A program made the position numbers and the translations under genes. A stretch of 64,000 bases of DNA from Entoloma clypeatum (taxonomy: Eukaryota; Basidiomycota; Agaricomycetes; Agaricales; Entolomataceae). This document shows, one piece after another, positions 54,700-64,000 of the stretch. The stretch's first letter is position 1. The number at the start of each line of letters is the position of its first letter. The stretch spans positions 5,084,001 through 5,148,000 of the forward strand of contig OY751485.1 of NCBI GenBank assembly GCA_963565915.1. Reading direction: 5' to 3'. Below the pieces are notes generated by a model that ran no database searches, was not told the DNA's origin, and saw only the letters and a list, made by a program, of their open reading frames with translations.

Positions 54700-57092
54700 T
54701 TACACCTGCCCATCGCGCATAGTACCTCCTTCAACCCCTCCACCGACGCCGAGTTGCACCAACAGCCGTTCAGCCAATAACGCACTGTCCTGCATTGTCT
54801 CTTCCTCATTTACCATACTCCCACCACCGCTCCCACTCCCACTCCTCCCCTTCCGCCGCAAACTCTTCCTCAACCCCACACCCCCCGGAACACCCTCCGG
54901 CACAGGAACAGGAAGCGGCAGCCTCCCCCATGTGCTCATCCTCGTCCTTGACCTCTGCGACCTCAGCCCGCCGTGCCCGTTCAGGGAGTCATTGACATGA
55001 ACACCAGGAGCCGTTCCGGACCCACTGGCAGACGACCGCCGGTGCACATGTTGTGTGGCCCGGCGACTCGGCGGGGAAGAGGCGAACGGGTCCCGCAGGT
55101 CTGTGGGGTCTGTAAAGTCGAGGCTGGAAAAGTTGTACATGGAGTCGAGCATGTCTGTGTCTGTGTCGTAGAGTGGGTAGGAGGAGGAGGAGTAGGAGGA
55201 GTAGGAAGAGGAGTAGGAAGAGACGGAGTTGTATGGGTTTGCTGGGGTTGTGGAATGGGGCGAAGGCGGGCCGGTGGGAGTAGCAGTAGAAGAACAAGGG
55301 GAAGATGAGGGTGAGGACGGGGGTGAGGAAGGAGGGGAGCATGAGAGTTGGAGGCGTAACGGCCGAGGTGTGGGAGTAGTAGCACGCGACCCCCCCGACA
55401 CCGTCGAACGGGACCCCGCCCTCGTATGTGTATGTGTATGTGCGCGGGTGCAAGAATGCCCAGCACTCCCCTCCGCAAGCGACGGCGTGTACATCCCCAT
55501 CCCCGACCTGGTGGACCTCACAGACCTGACGGTGCCCACAGACATCTCGCTCCCGGAATGCTGGTGCCCTCTCCTCCTGCCGCCCACACTTGCGCTTGTG
55601 GTGGACCGGAACGAAGGCGACGACGACGCCCTCAAGGCCACCGACGGCGGGCGCGGGTGCACGATCGTCGCGCGTCTCTCTGGGCTTGGACTGAGGCTCA
55701 CCCCGGCCGGGAGCACGGGCGGCGGTGTTCTCGGGCATGCGAGCGGATATGATGACGGCGAGGAGAATGCGGAGGGAGGAGAGGACGGGGGGTATCCTGT
55801 GCTCGCGCGGGGGGACGTGCCGGTGTGCGGGAGCAGTGGGGGTGAGTATATGTCCAGATCGTTGATCGGGATGACACCGGCGGCTGTTGTGCTTATGTCG
55901 GTCAACGAAAGAGGAAGCGGCGAGCGTTTGGGGCGCGGGGAGAAGAACGAGGAGGATGAGGAGGGGATAGAGCGTCTGTGTGTTTGATGCTTGATGGGTG
56001 TTGAGGGCGGTGAGGCGAGGTGCCGGCTCGGTGGGGTGTACCAGTCTGCGGGGGTAGGCGGGGGAGTCGTGGGTGAGGATGGAGCTGAGGCGGTGGTGGT
56101 AATGGTACATCCGCATTCGAAATAGTACGCTAAGAAAATACACAGGAGCGAGACGATTGTAGCACACATCCGCAGGACGTGGAATAGAGATATGAGGTTC
56201 AGCGAAGAACTTGACGAGTAATTCGTCACGAGGGCCACAGAAAAGTGGAATGCGTGCGCGAGGAGGAGGAAGAGCTGAGTCGCGAAGAGCCACAGGAGGA
56301 ATGCCACCCGCGTGGACAGGCACAACGACCTGCTTTGGTGATTGCACGAGAATCGGTTATATAGAACAGAACACCTGTGCCTGAACCGACGCGCAGCCGA
56401 ACGAGGGAAAGCAAGAGACTCCTGATCGGAAGTGGCGGAGAACCAGGAGAGGGTGGGGTCGCGCATGTTTCTGCGGGTCGGCTGGGTAAAGAGGGCCGGA
56501 GGAGGGGGTAGAATGTCGACTGGTCTCGGCGGGCGGCGGGGTTTCTCAAAGTGGGAGTCAGTGGACGGGAAGGAGCTTGTGGTAGATAGTGTGGGTGATG
56601 GCAAAGAGAGGTCCAGATCGAGGGGAAGTGGGGCGGATATGCGTGTGGGCATGAGTAGGATGAACGTGCACGGAGTCGTCAATAGGATGGATAGAAGAAA
56701 GAGGACGGATGGGGCGAGTGGATTTGTGAGGCAGAAGGAGAGGATGGTGGCTGATTACAGAGTCAAATTCAATTGCCGGGAGAGAATACAAAGATGAACA
56801 TACCGCACGAGAGAGGAATGATAGGGAGGAGAGTGCATACGCGCGATCGCGATCGCGATGACGTGACGAGTACCTGAAGATGGACGATCGACGCACAGAG
56901 CACAGCATCGAGGAGGACATGGACAATGTGCTGGGCGAGCATGCGGGATACAAAGGCAAAAGCAGCGGCGAGGACGGCGAGAAGGACGAGGAGCGGGACC
57001 GGTGAGTACATGATTGAAAAACGGAGGGGGAGGAGGAGGACGAAGAAGACGGGGACGACGAAGAAAAGAGACCAGGAGGGGAACGACGCCAT
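54700..57092 (-). CDS. Multipass membrane protein with long Ser/Pro-rich tail
   Basis: Not recognised. Start ATG 57092 gives MASFPSWSLFFVVPVFFVLL, the first of several hydrophobic helices (VPLLVLLAVLAAAFAFVSRM, IVHVLLDAVLCASIVHLQVL). An intron with GTATGT donor and TAATCAG acceptor joins IIPLSCATILSFCLTNPLAP, then VLFLLSILLTTPCTFILL. After a Pro-rich loop with RRPPRPVDILPPPPALF, further TM helices appear (VAFLLWLFATQLFLLLAHAF and HVLRMCATIVSLLCIFLAYY). The remaining 400 or so residues are a low-complexity Ser/Pro/Thr tail with Arg-rich patches (RKSLRRKGRSGSGSGGG), ending VEGGTMRDGQV. Six or so TM helices are likely. Antisense frames in this GC-rich tail are shadows. The tail is probably cytosolic and phosphorylated (inference). 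Confidence 0.65.
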
Positions 57093-58996
57093 GGCGGATC
57101 CAATCTCGACTCCTCTACATAAAGGGTTCCTCCCCTCCGCGGCGAAGCCCACCCACCTCATCCCATGACGGCTCCCGAAAAAGCGCAGATCGTCCCTTCC
57201 CATCTTCTTCCTCCCCCTCCCCGCCTTCCAGGCAACTCCCGGACGGCTTCTCTGCACCGTACTCGCTGACTAGATCATGATCGACACACCGCGTTGGCCA
57301 GTCCCAGAGCCCAACAACTGCCCACACCCAGAGCCAAAACCCAAAAGCCTCGACCCAGAATATCGAAACGTCAAATGCCAGCATGCCAAAATCTTTGACA
57401 CCACTGCTTCCCTCTCCACCCCGTCTACTCTATCTCCACAGCAACCAGCACAACCGACCAGCACAGAACACAGAACACAGAACACGAGATCAACCCGGCA
57501 CGAACTCGAAACACTGAAACAGGCGGCGCACGTTCCTCCGAGCCACCCCCTCCACTGGCGCTCTAGGCCCTGCGCTGCAAGTAGCAATCCTCATACGCCC
57601 CAGAGGCGGGCCTCCGCGGGCGTAAGTTGAGACGGGGACTTCTGTAAAAAAGAAAAAGAAAAAAAAATCAAAGAAAGTCAAACCCAGGCTTGTCCCGTAA
57701 GCGTAGCGTTTTCGCTTTCGATTTCTCGTAAGCACCACGTATCGTCCAAGGCAGAACGACAAAATCGCCATATCTCTCCGGCTCCATGACCCCCCTGCAA
57801 CTAGGAGTACCGTCCCAAACGACACAAATCACCCTCCGGCAGGCCAAGATGCGAGCCTACAACACGCGACCAGAAAACAAAACCAGGGGCCAGGGGGAGG
57901 AGGAGGCCTAAGCCTTACGTGTACCACGAAAGGGCAACCAAGACACCCAGAGATCGAAGACGAAGAAGGTACGAACCCCCACGCGATGTAATAGCAATAG
58001 TAATTCCGTGTGCCAAGAATGAAATGAAAAAATACATGACGTGCCTGACATCTTGCCGCGGCATTTCTAATGGAAGGGTTCAGGGTCTTTGTGCTTGTGC
58101 CGCCACCGTACTCGTTGGACCTGATCCCGCTCTGTTACAGGTATTGCGATGTACAGAAGCGCACCTTCCTCAGGACCACATGTGCGACTCAGCAAGTGCC
58201 CTCCACACAGGCCGGATTGCTCCGCACACGTATTTGTGAGGCGATCAGAAGACATCGGACGCTCCGGCGCAATCGATCGTGACGATATTTTGCCAAAGAC
58301 TCCAAGGTCTTTGGATTCCACCATGAGTAGACCGGGTATCATGATCGCGGACGCGGACGCGGATGTGCCTGGTCATTTTTGGTCGATCCCATGGAGAGCC
58401 TGAGGGGGGGGGGGGGGGGGGGGGGCGATGCCATTCCGGATCGAAAACGACAGAGATGGCGTCACTGATTCAAGCCCGTCATCTGCCCCTTCACAGTCAC
58501 TGCAAGTAACAGCCAACCCGACCCCTCGCCCACAGATGAGAAAGCAACATGAAAAACAAGGCACATCATCCACATCGTCCCATAAAATTGTCTCGACGGA
58601 ACACTAGGAATCGATTTCCCCAAGAACGCCGGTGTGGACTCGGACGTGTCCAAGTCAAACGGAGGTTGATGTACTGTGATGCATGGATGCATTGATACGA
58701 CGGGGTTGAAAGCATGACACTGGCACCAGGCACGCCGACTCGAAGTCCTCGTGCGTTATACGACTGAACTTCAAACAGAGATCTGGTACGACATGTATTT
58801 CAGACTTTCCCACCCCAGGATAAGTAACTACAGAACAGTGAGGAAAGAACAAGCAGCTAGTACATCCGATCACGTTCGATGCGCAAAACTTGTAGCCGCC
58901 GTGGTGAGTATGGACAACCATTGGGCCCTGATGGTAGACTCGGGCTTACCAGCATATAGAGCCAAGGGTATGCTTTATCGAAACCATGCGTCGTTT
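57093..58996. other. Intergenic, no gene seen
   Basis: 1.9 kb with no supported exon. A short open frame at 57277-57630 is Pro/Thr-rich without splice support. Contains a 22-G homopolymer at 58404-58425. Confidence 0.45.
58404..58425. repeat. 22-nt poly-G tract
   Basis: Uninterrupted G run, a possible G-quadruplex site or polymorphic microsatellite. Confidence 0.85.
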
Positions 58997-59250
58997 TCAC
59001 CCACCCTTATTTTGGCAGGTTCCCTACATTTTTACAATTTAGCTCAAGATTTCACGGGCTTTAATACATGATAACTCACTCTGTTGGTAAGATCCCCTGG
59101 CTTCCCTATGCATTGCATCTGGGTGCCGTAGATCTTACAACACGTGTTAAGCCCGTTGATTGGGCATGGTTTGCCATCGGCGCGGCACGCTTGGCAGACG
59201 CTCGCAAGGCAGAGAACAATGGAAAGGACGAGAGCGCGGGAGACGTGCAT
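58997..59250 (-). CDS. Small secreted cysteine-rich peptide (knottin-like spacing)
   Basis: Exon 1 is 59250-59080 and exon 2 is 59023-58997, joined across a 56-nt GTGAGT...TAG intron, giving 65 residues. The signal peptide is MHVSRALVLSIVLCLASVCQ (cleavage probably after QA). The mature part is about 44 residues with six cysteines spaced C-x6-C-x7-CC-x8-C-x12-C, the C-C-CC-C-C order of inhibitor-cystine-knot folds. The sixth cysteine (GTCQNKGG) is encoded only in exon 2, so an unspliced reading gives five. Targets and role are unknown; candidates are an effector, an antimicrobial or a signalling peptide. A TATA box lies 76-84 bp upstream of the ATG. Confidence 0.65.
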
Positions 59251-59744
59251 AGTGAGAATAGGTTGATTCTGAGTGACTTTGAACACTTGCTGTGATGAAG
59301 GTGGTCTGAGGACCTCCCTGGGCGTCCTTTTATACCTCGAAAGATTCTCAGCTCGCGGGGTCGCGGGTCATCGGGACTCACGGGAAAAAATCTGCGGGGA
59401 CACACACGGGAGAATTGGCCCAAGCAACAGGTGACACTGATGTTACTACAATTTGATGGGTTTCATATTGATGTTTCCGTTGCGGTTTTTCCCAGCCATG
59501 ATCATTCCCTAATGCAGAACAAGTACTAAGTACATGCATCTGTCATGGCGGAAAAGGCGGGAGGGAGCACCCACTGTGCGCGGCTGCGTATACAATAAAA
59601 GGATGCGTCGAATTTGTCTATTTTGTCCAGGACTGCTGGTCGTCCTAGCCTTGCTCCTTGGATTCCAGTTGAAACAACCAGTAAGGTGTCTGGACTCTGT
59701 GAGGATTTACGCGATCTCGATAGATCCCATACAACAATTTCAGG
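59251..59744. other. Intergenic apart from the TATA box
   Basis: Promoter region of the secreted peptide gene. No other gene seen. Confidence 0.45.
59326..59334 (-). promoter_or_regulatory. TATA box of the small secreted peptide gene
   Basis: TATAAAAGG on the minus strand, at a normal distance upstream of ATG 59250. A strong TATA box suggests inducible expression (inference). Confidence 0.55.
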
Positions 59745-59876
59745 CGGCGTGAACATAGTATGGTTCGAACCCGAACCGAACCTGAAGAACATTGTGTTCA
59801 GGCTCATGCGTTCATGTTTGGACTTGGTTCGAACCCACCTTTGGTGTTCGGGTCTAGATCGGACATCCCTGCCTTA
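59745..59876. mobile_element. Possible hAT-type repeat end
   Basis: Several GTTCGAACC/GGTTCGGGTTCG-type subrepeats in both orientations lead to CGGACATCCCTGCC. On the minus strand this reads GGCAGGGATGTCCG, resembling hAT termini with CAGGGATG. The opposite end was not found, so this may be a fragment. Confidence 0.3.
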
Positions 59877-59899
59877 CCCAAAGTAAGTACTTACTATTT

Positions 59900-60358
59900 C
59901 ATGCACCCACCCTCTTGAGAATGTACTAGACCACCGTAGCCGCTCTTACGCATACCGTTAGTATATGGCGTGGGAGTGACTGACCAGAGACTGGACGACG
60001 CGTTACGATCAATGTGATCATTCTTCAGCCGCTCGGCCTTCCCTACAGATGGTGAGTATCGCCAGACCACTGTAAACGCTCTTACGCATACCGCTGACCT
60101 GATGGAGCCGAGACCAGCCGACGTGTTACGATGGATCATTCTTCAACCGCTCCGAGTCGGCCTTCCCTCCAGAGCGTTACGCACTGCAGACATTGTAAGC
60201 GGGACCTAGAACACGTAGGGACCGTGTAATTACGTCCTCAGGGAGTCCAAATGAACAACGACTGAGGACGCAGATGGGCGGTTGCCTGTATATATACGGT
60301 GGACGCGGTCACGTGGAGAGAATGTAGGTATGCGGTGATATATGACGTATGTCTAACA
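59900..60358 (-). repeat. Probable 3' LTR of the copia element
   Basis: On the minus strand the RNase H ORF (stop about 60434) is followed by a G-rich polypurine tract (GATGGGGG) and then TGTTAGACATACG at 60358, the usual TG start of an LTR. The inner end near 59900 was not defined, because the partner LTR lies beyond the window. Confidence 0.55.
59928..60175. repeat. Two imperfect direct repeats of about 120-130 bp inside the LTR
   Basis: Both units share CGCTCTTACGCATACCG, GTTACGAT, GATCATTCTTCA, CCGCTC and CGGCCTTCCCT in the same order. Unit 1 is about 59928-60050 and unit 2 about 60060-60175. Confidence 0.75.
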
Positions 60359-60433
60359 CACCCCCATCAGCGTGACGGAACGAACGTGAGGGATGATTAT
60401 ATGTAAGGGATAGGGTAGAGAGTAAAGGAAAGA

Positions 60434-63400
60434 TCAAGGACGACGAACCAGCCCCAATGATTTGCAATGCTTCTCGTGTAGCGCAGGTGGTAATGCTTTG
60501 GTGAATATATCGGCTACCACGCCAGTCATCGGTATCCAGGAAGTTTGAAAGTCACCAGATGCGATGAGGTCATGAAGAAAGTGATGGCAGACGTCGATAT
60601 GTTTCGTTCTATTGTTGATCACATCCAATTCCGCGAGGTGAAGTGCACTCTGATTGTCGCATAGGACAGGGAACGGGTGTGGCACCGGGAGTTGAGTACC
60701 CTCATCAGCAAACCCTGGGTGCTACCAGCCACTACAGGTTGCTATGGGTTACTATGGGTGCTATAAAACAGGGGACCTTTGCTATGGAGTGCTCCATAGC
60801 ATCCATAGACCCACCCAGGGTTTGCTGATGCTTGAGGAAGGAACAGATCACCATAGATGCACGGAAACACCAGCCTAACACAAGGTATTCCGCTTCAGTG
60901 GAGGATAGTGCGACAGTCTTCTGTTTGCTTGCAGAGTAGTCAACGAGTGAACCATAGAGGAAAATTGCGTAACCAGAGATGCTACAACGGTCTGTAGTAT
61001 CAGATGCCCAATCTGCGTCAGTGAACACACAGTTGTTAGGTAAGAATGAGGAGTCAGAGCCGACTGGTTGTTGGTCAAAGTTAAACTCAAGCGCAAAGTC
61101 CAGAGTTTCCCGAAGGTAATGTAAAACTCCTTTGGCTGCTAGCATGTGGGCGCGGGTGGGATTTGAATTGTATTGGCCTAGGGCTGATGCCGCATAGGAT
61201 ATGTCCGGGCATATGCAGATGGCAAGGTAAAGGAGCGATCCAACAAGACATTGATAGTTGACCTTCAGTTTGCAATCCGGGATGTCAGGCAAAGCGTTGG
61301 GCGGTGCTAAAGGCAGGGCGTGGAGAGGGTGTCGCAGGGGTACCGGTGAGGTATGTGCGTTCATGAGGTTGTGCGCAGTGAGGAGGTCCACTATGAACAG
61401 ATGCTGGGAAAGCCAAAGTTTTTGCCCATTCAAGTCACACACAATCTGAATCCCTAGGTACAGCGACACAGGGCCTTGGTCAATTACCTCTATCCTCGCA
61501 TTCATCCATTTGAGCACCCAGTCATAAAGCTCCATTGAGTTTGTAGCCACGAGACCATCGTCGACGTGGACTGGCATGATGATGGTGAGGTCTTCACCGG
61601 TGGAGGGCATAGGAATGGAAGGGTGTGGCGGCGAAGAGTAACATGCAATGAAGACGGCCTGATCAATTTTGCAGGGTGCAAAACCGATTTCCTCAAGGAT
61701 GGAGCAAAGAAGAAGGTAGAATTCTCGTGAGGATTGATATAGTCCATAAATCGCCTGCTTTACCAACATGCAGTTGTGTTCTGGACCAGCTCCTGGGAGT
61801 GGGAAATGATGTGCGACAACAAAGCATTGAGAAATGCAGTTTTGACATCATAAGTGACCAAGAACCAACTCTTGTCCGCGGCAAATGCTAGGACGATGCG
61901 GAGGCTGCTCAAGCAAGTACCAGGCACATATGTCTTCCCATAGTCCTCCAAACCTTGGAGGAAACCTAATGCGACCAGACGAGCCTTCTCCTTGCCCATT
62001 ATGATACTACCGTTGGGGTAGTACTTGTAGGCATAGCACCAACGTATGCCGATGGCTTTACAACCTTGAGGTAGCATCACCGGTTCAAACACTTTGTGCT
62101 CGATAAGGCTGTTGAACTCTCGGTGCATCGCAGCGTCCCAGACTGCACTATCCAGATGGGCAAGTGCCTCGCGAGAGTTATCCGGCGGCCTCGACAAGTC
62201 AAACTTGCGCAGTAAGCGTATGGGGTCAGGATAGGCGGCATAGCATTTCTGCTGTAGGATGGTGGAGAGTTCAAGGGTGTTGGCCTCATTGTAGACATTG
62301 GAAGATGGAGGGGTCGATGCAAGGAGAGCGATAAATTCATCAATGGCAGGTGACAGTTTGTCGGTAGGAGTGGCGACTCCTTGAGAAGGGTTGGGAGTCT
62401 GGCGGTCTGCAGGAGGTAAGTGGATATTGCGTTCTTGGATGGTTTTGGGGTATGCAGGTGGAGGATTATGGGTGCGAACTGGGCGAGGAGACGGTAGTGT
62501 AGGTATTGCAAGTGCAGGTTTAGGATCAAGGGTGAGCGGCGTAACACACCTCAGTCATTCTCATCAAAGATCACGTTTCTAGCGAAGTGGTATGATCCAT
62601 CCCCAGTCGCTCGAATACACCAACCAACTCGGTTCTCATCATACCCAAGAAATATAGCCTCAAAATGCCGTGGGCTACCCAGTGTACGTTTCTCCAGTGG
62701 TACATATGAAGACCCAGCATCTGCACCCCCATGCACGGAGATGTGAGAGATCCGGTTTGGTGCCCTTGTAGAGTTCATGTGGAGTAACATCAGGTGGTAG
62801 CGCCTTGGACGGGAGTTGGTTACACAGGTATTGGGTGGTCATTACTGCATCCATAAAAAATGTATCAGATAGGCCAGAGTCAGCAAGCAGGGTCTGTGCC
62901 CCATCCGTGAGTGTGCGGATGAACCGTTCGGCAGTACCATTTTGCGAGTGGGCATATGGCACTGTCTGTTGAACAGAAATGCCTTTGGCGCTAAAATGAT
63001 TACCTAGCAGGCCCTTGATGAATTCCAAGGCACCATCACAACGGACGGCCTTAACAAGGGAACCTGTCTGGCACTCGATCATAGCCTCAACAAAGAGATA
63101 CTTGTCGTAAGTCTGGCTCTTCTTGGATAACAGGTATATGAATCCGAAATGCATGTGAGAGTCCAAGATACTGACAAAATAAGTGTTCCCAGCCGGCGAT
63201 CACGTCGGGAAAGGGCCACATATGTCCATGTGTAGGAGATCACCTAGATGTTCAGCACGTCTGTTATGAGATACAAATGGTTGCTGAGGGTACTTCCCGA
63301 TGATGCAAGAGACACAACAGTCCCATTCGCTTGGTCCTGTGAATGTGATACCATTCACTATACCTTTCGTAAGGATACTGCACGTCATCTCAGAACTGGC

Positions 63401-63766
63401 GTGGCCAAGATGTCGGTGCCAAAGATGGAACATGTTCGCAACTGGGATGAAGGTGACCTGGTCTGGGACAGTCTCTACAGGAGCCAGAAACACTACAGGA
63501 TCTGGTGGGAGAAGAAAGTCACAGTCCAGGAATGATAAGCGATGAAGGAAATCAGCCCGGAGTGGCATCAGTTCCCCCGAGGGCAGGGGAAAGTCAATGG
63601 TAGTACTGCTAGGTAGAAAGTGTAGGTGTACACCCTTCTCCTGGAAGCTCCCAATGGACAGGAGGTTAATAGGCACATCTGGAGCATGAAGACAGTCGGT
63701 GTTATGCTTAACAAACCGTTCCAAGGTTCGGGCAGAGTATGCAGAAAGTGGAAAGGCGAAGAGCAA
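60434..63766 (-). mobile_element. Ty1/copia retrotransposon pol, decayed
   Basis: Minus-strand order is GAG-pre-integrase zinc region (HLWHRHLGHASSEM..CCVSC), integrase core (AVRCDGALEF, QNGTAERFIRTL), RT (IRWCYAYKYYPNGSIIMGKE, FLVTYDVKTAFLNALL; MPVHVDDGLV, the YxDD-type site) and RNase H (VFTDADWASDTTDRCSISGY, SSTEAEYLVL, VLCDNQSALHL, NNRTKHIDVCHHFLHD). Copia order IN-RT-RH is kept. Frame breaks occur near 63180, 62790-62547 and 61769, and a MITE interrupts RNase H, so it is inactive. Gag and the 5' LTR lie beyond or near the right edge. Confidence 0.9.
60705..60828. mobile_element. MITE-like element, about 124 bp
   Basis: Perfect 17-bp terminal inverted repeats TCAGCAAACCCTGGGTG / CACCCAGGGTTTGCTGA. 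It contains an inner palindrome GCTATGGAG/CTCCATAGC and CTATGGGT repeats. It is inserted in the copia RNase H coding region; removing it rejoins FLKH and EGTQLPVPHPFPVL in frame. Confidence 0.85.
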
Positions 63767-64000
63767 AGTGATTGCTAAATCTAAGGAATGTAGCTATGGT
63801 ACATGGGGTTTATATAGTACTGGCTACGAGCGGTAGCGAGTGAGTCAGTAGCTGCGGAAGGCAGTGCGGATGAGTCAGTAACTGCGGAAAGGCAGTGCGA
63901 AGTGAGTCAGATGACTGCGGACTGAGTAATCCCTACTGCGGAGTGCAAGTCAGCGCGGGAGCGAAGTATACTAAAGGAGAACGGTAGAGTAAAGGTAAAT
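63767..64000. repeat. Upstream part of the copia element with short tandem repeats
   Basis: At about 63838-63935 a unit of roughly 30 bp (GAGTCAGTAxCTGCGGAAxGGCAGTGCG) is repeated about three times with changes. No gag frame is visible before the window ends. Confidence 0.5.

Noticed and set aside
54989..56347. Second minus-strand frame of 452 codons and plus-strand frame of 252 codons over the membrane protein
   Set aside because: Low-complexity shadows of the Ser/Pro-rich tail. The chosen frame alone carries the TM helices and a consistent splice junction.
59920..60180. CRISPR-like repeated blocks
   Set aside because: Only two long imperfect units in a eukaryotic LTR, so not a CRISPR array.
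60705..60828. Calling the short insertion a helitron
   Set aside because: The TC start, CTGA end and A/T flanks fit, but perfect 17-bp TIRs are atypical, so it was left as MITE-like.

Overview
The window is nuclear DNA of a filamentous basidiomycete, most likely a mushroom-forming agaricomycete. Genes are split by many short introns (about 45-70 nt, mostly GT-AG). They include fungal CDC24, THI6, PalI/Rim9 and GH5 glucanase genes. Families often expanded in Agaricomycetes are present: BTB proteins, F-box proteins, and single-pass membrane proteins with beta-sandwich-like ectodomains. Transposons are a LINE with RNase-H-like and zinc-knuckle regions, a hAT element and a Ty1/copia element. No species can be named from sequence alone. 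Gene models were spliced by eye from frame continuity, splice sites and remembered family patterns; no search was run.

Layout. 0-4 kb: an intron-containing tRNA-Gly, a METTL16-type U6 snRNA methyltransferase and, divergently, bifunctional THI6. 4.8-12.6 kb: three tandem paralogues encoding signal-peptide-less two-lobed ectodomain/TM/Ser-rich-tail proteins. 13-21 kb: PalI/Rim9-like protein, the first of six dual-BTB genes, and CDC24 (Rho-GEF). 21-24.4 kb: gene-poor. 24.4-32 kb: four dual-BTB genes in head-to-tail array on the minus strand. 32-36 kb: a small unknown gene and a secreted GH5 exo-beta-1,3-glucanase. 36.7-38.1 kb: a sixth, frameshifted dual-BTB gene, divergent from a Rap1-like telomere protein (BRCT plus three Myb-like repeats). 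41-43 kb: phytanoyl-CoA-dioxygenase-type oxygenase. 43-47 kb: an F-box pseudogene beside its intact paralogue. 47.3-48.8 kb: Cys-rich/TM membrane protein. 50-54.4 kb: a tRNA-Trp-like relic and a 5'-truncated LINE interrupted by a hAT element, ending against a second tRNA-Gly. 54.7-57.1 kb: a multipass membrane protein. 59 kb: a small secreted six-cysteine peptide gene. 59.9-64 kb: a decayed copia element with a nested MITE.

The most notable patterns are: (i) the dual-BTB family, with an internally repeated C-terminal helical module and shared intron positions; (ii) a Rap1-like protein whose three Myb-like repeats are each interrupted by an intron at the same place; (iii) four microexons of 7, 10, 14 and 14 nt in three adjacent genes, with two GC-AG introns; (iv) a nested transposon whose removal restores the host ORF exactly; (v) signs of gene conversion within the tandem membrane-protein family; and (vi) a small secreted peptide with C-C-CC-C-C spacing whose last cysteine is supplied only by splicing.
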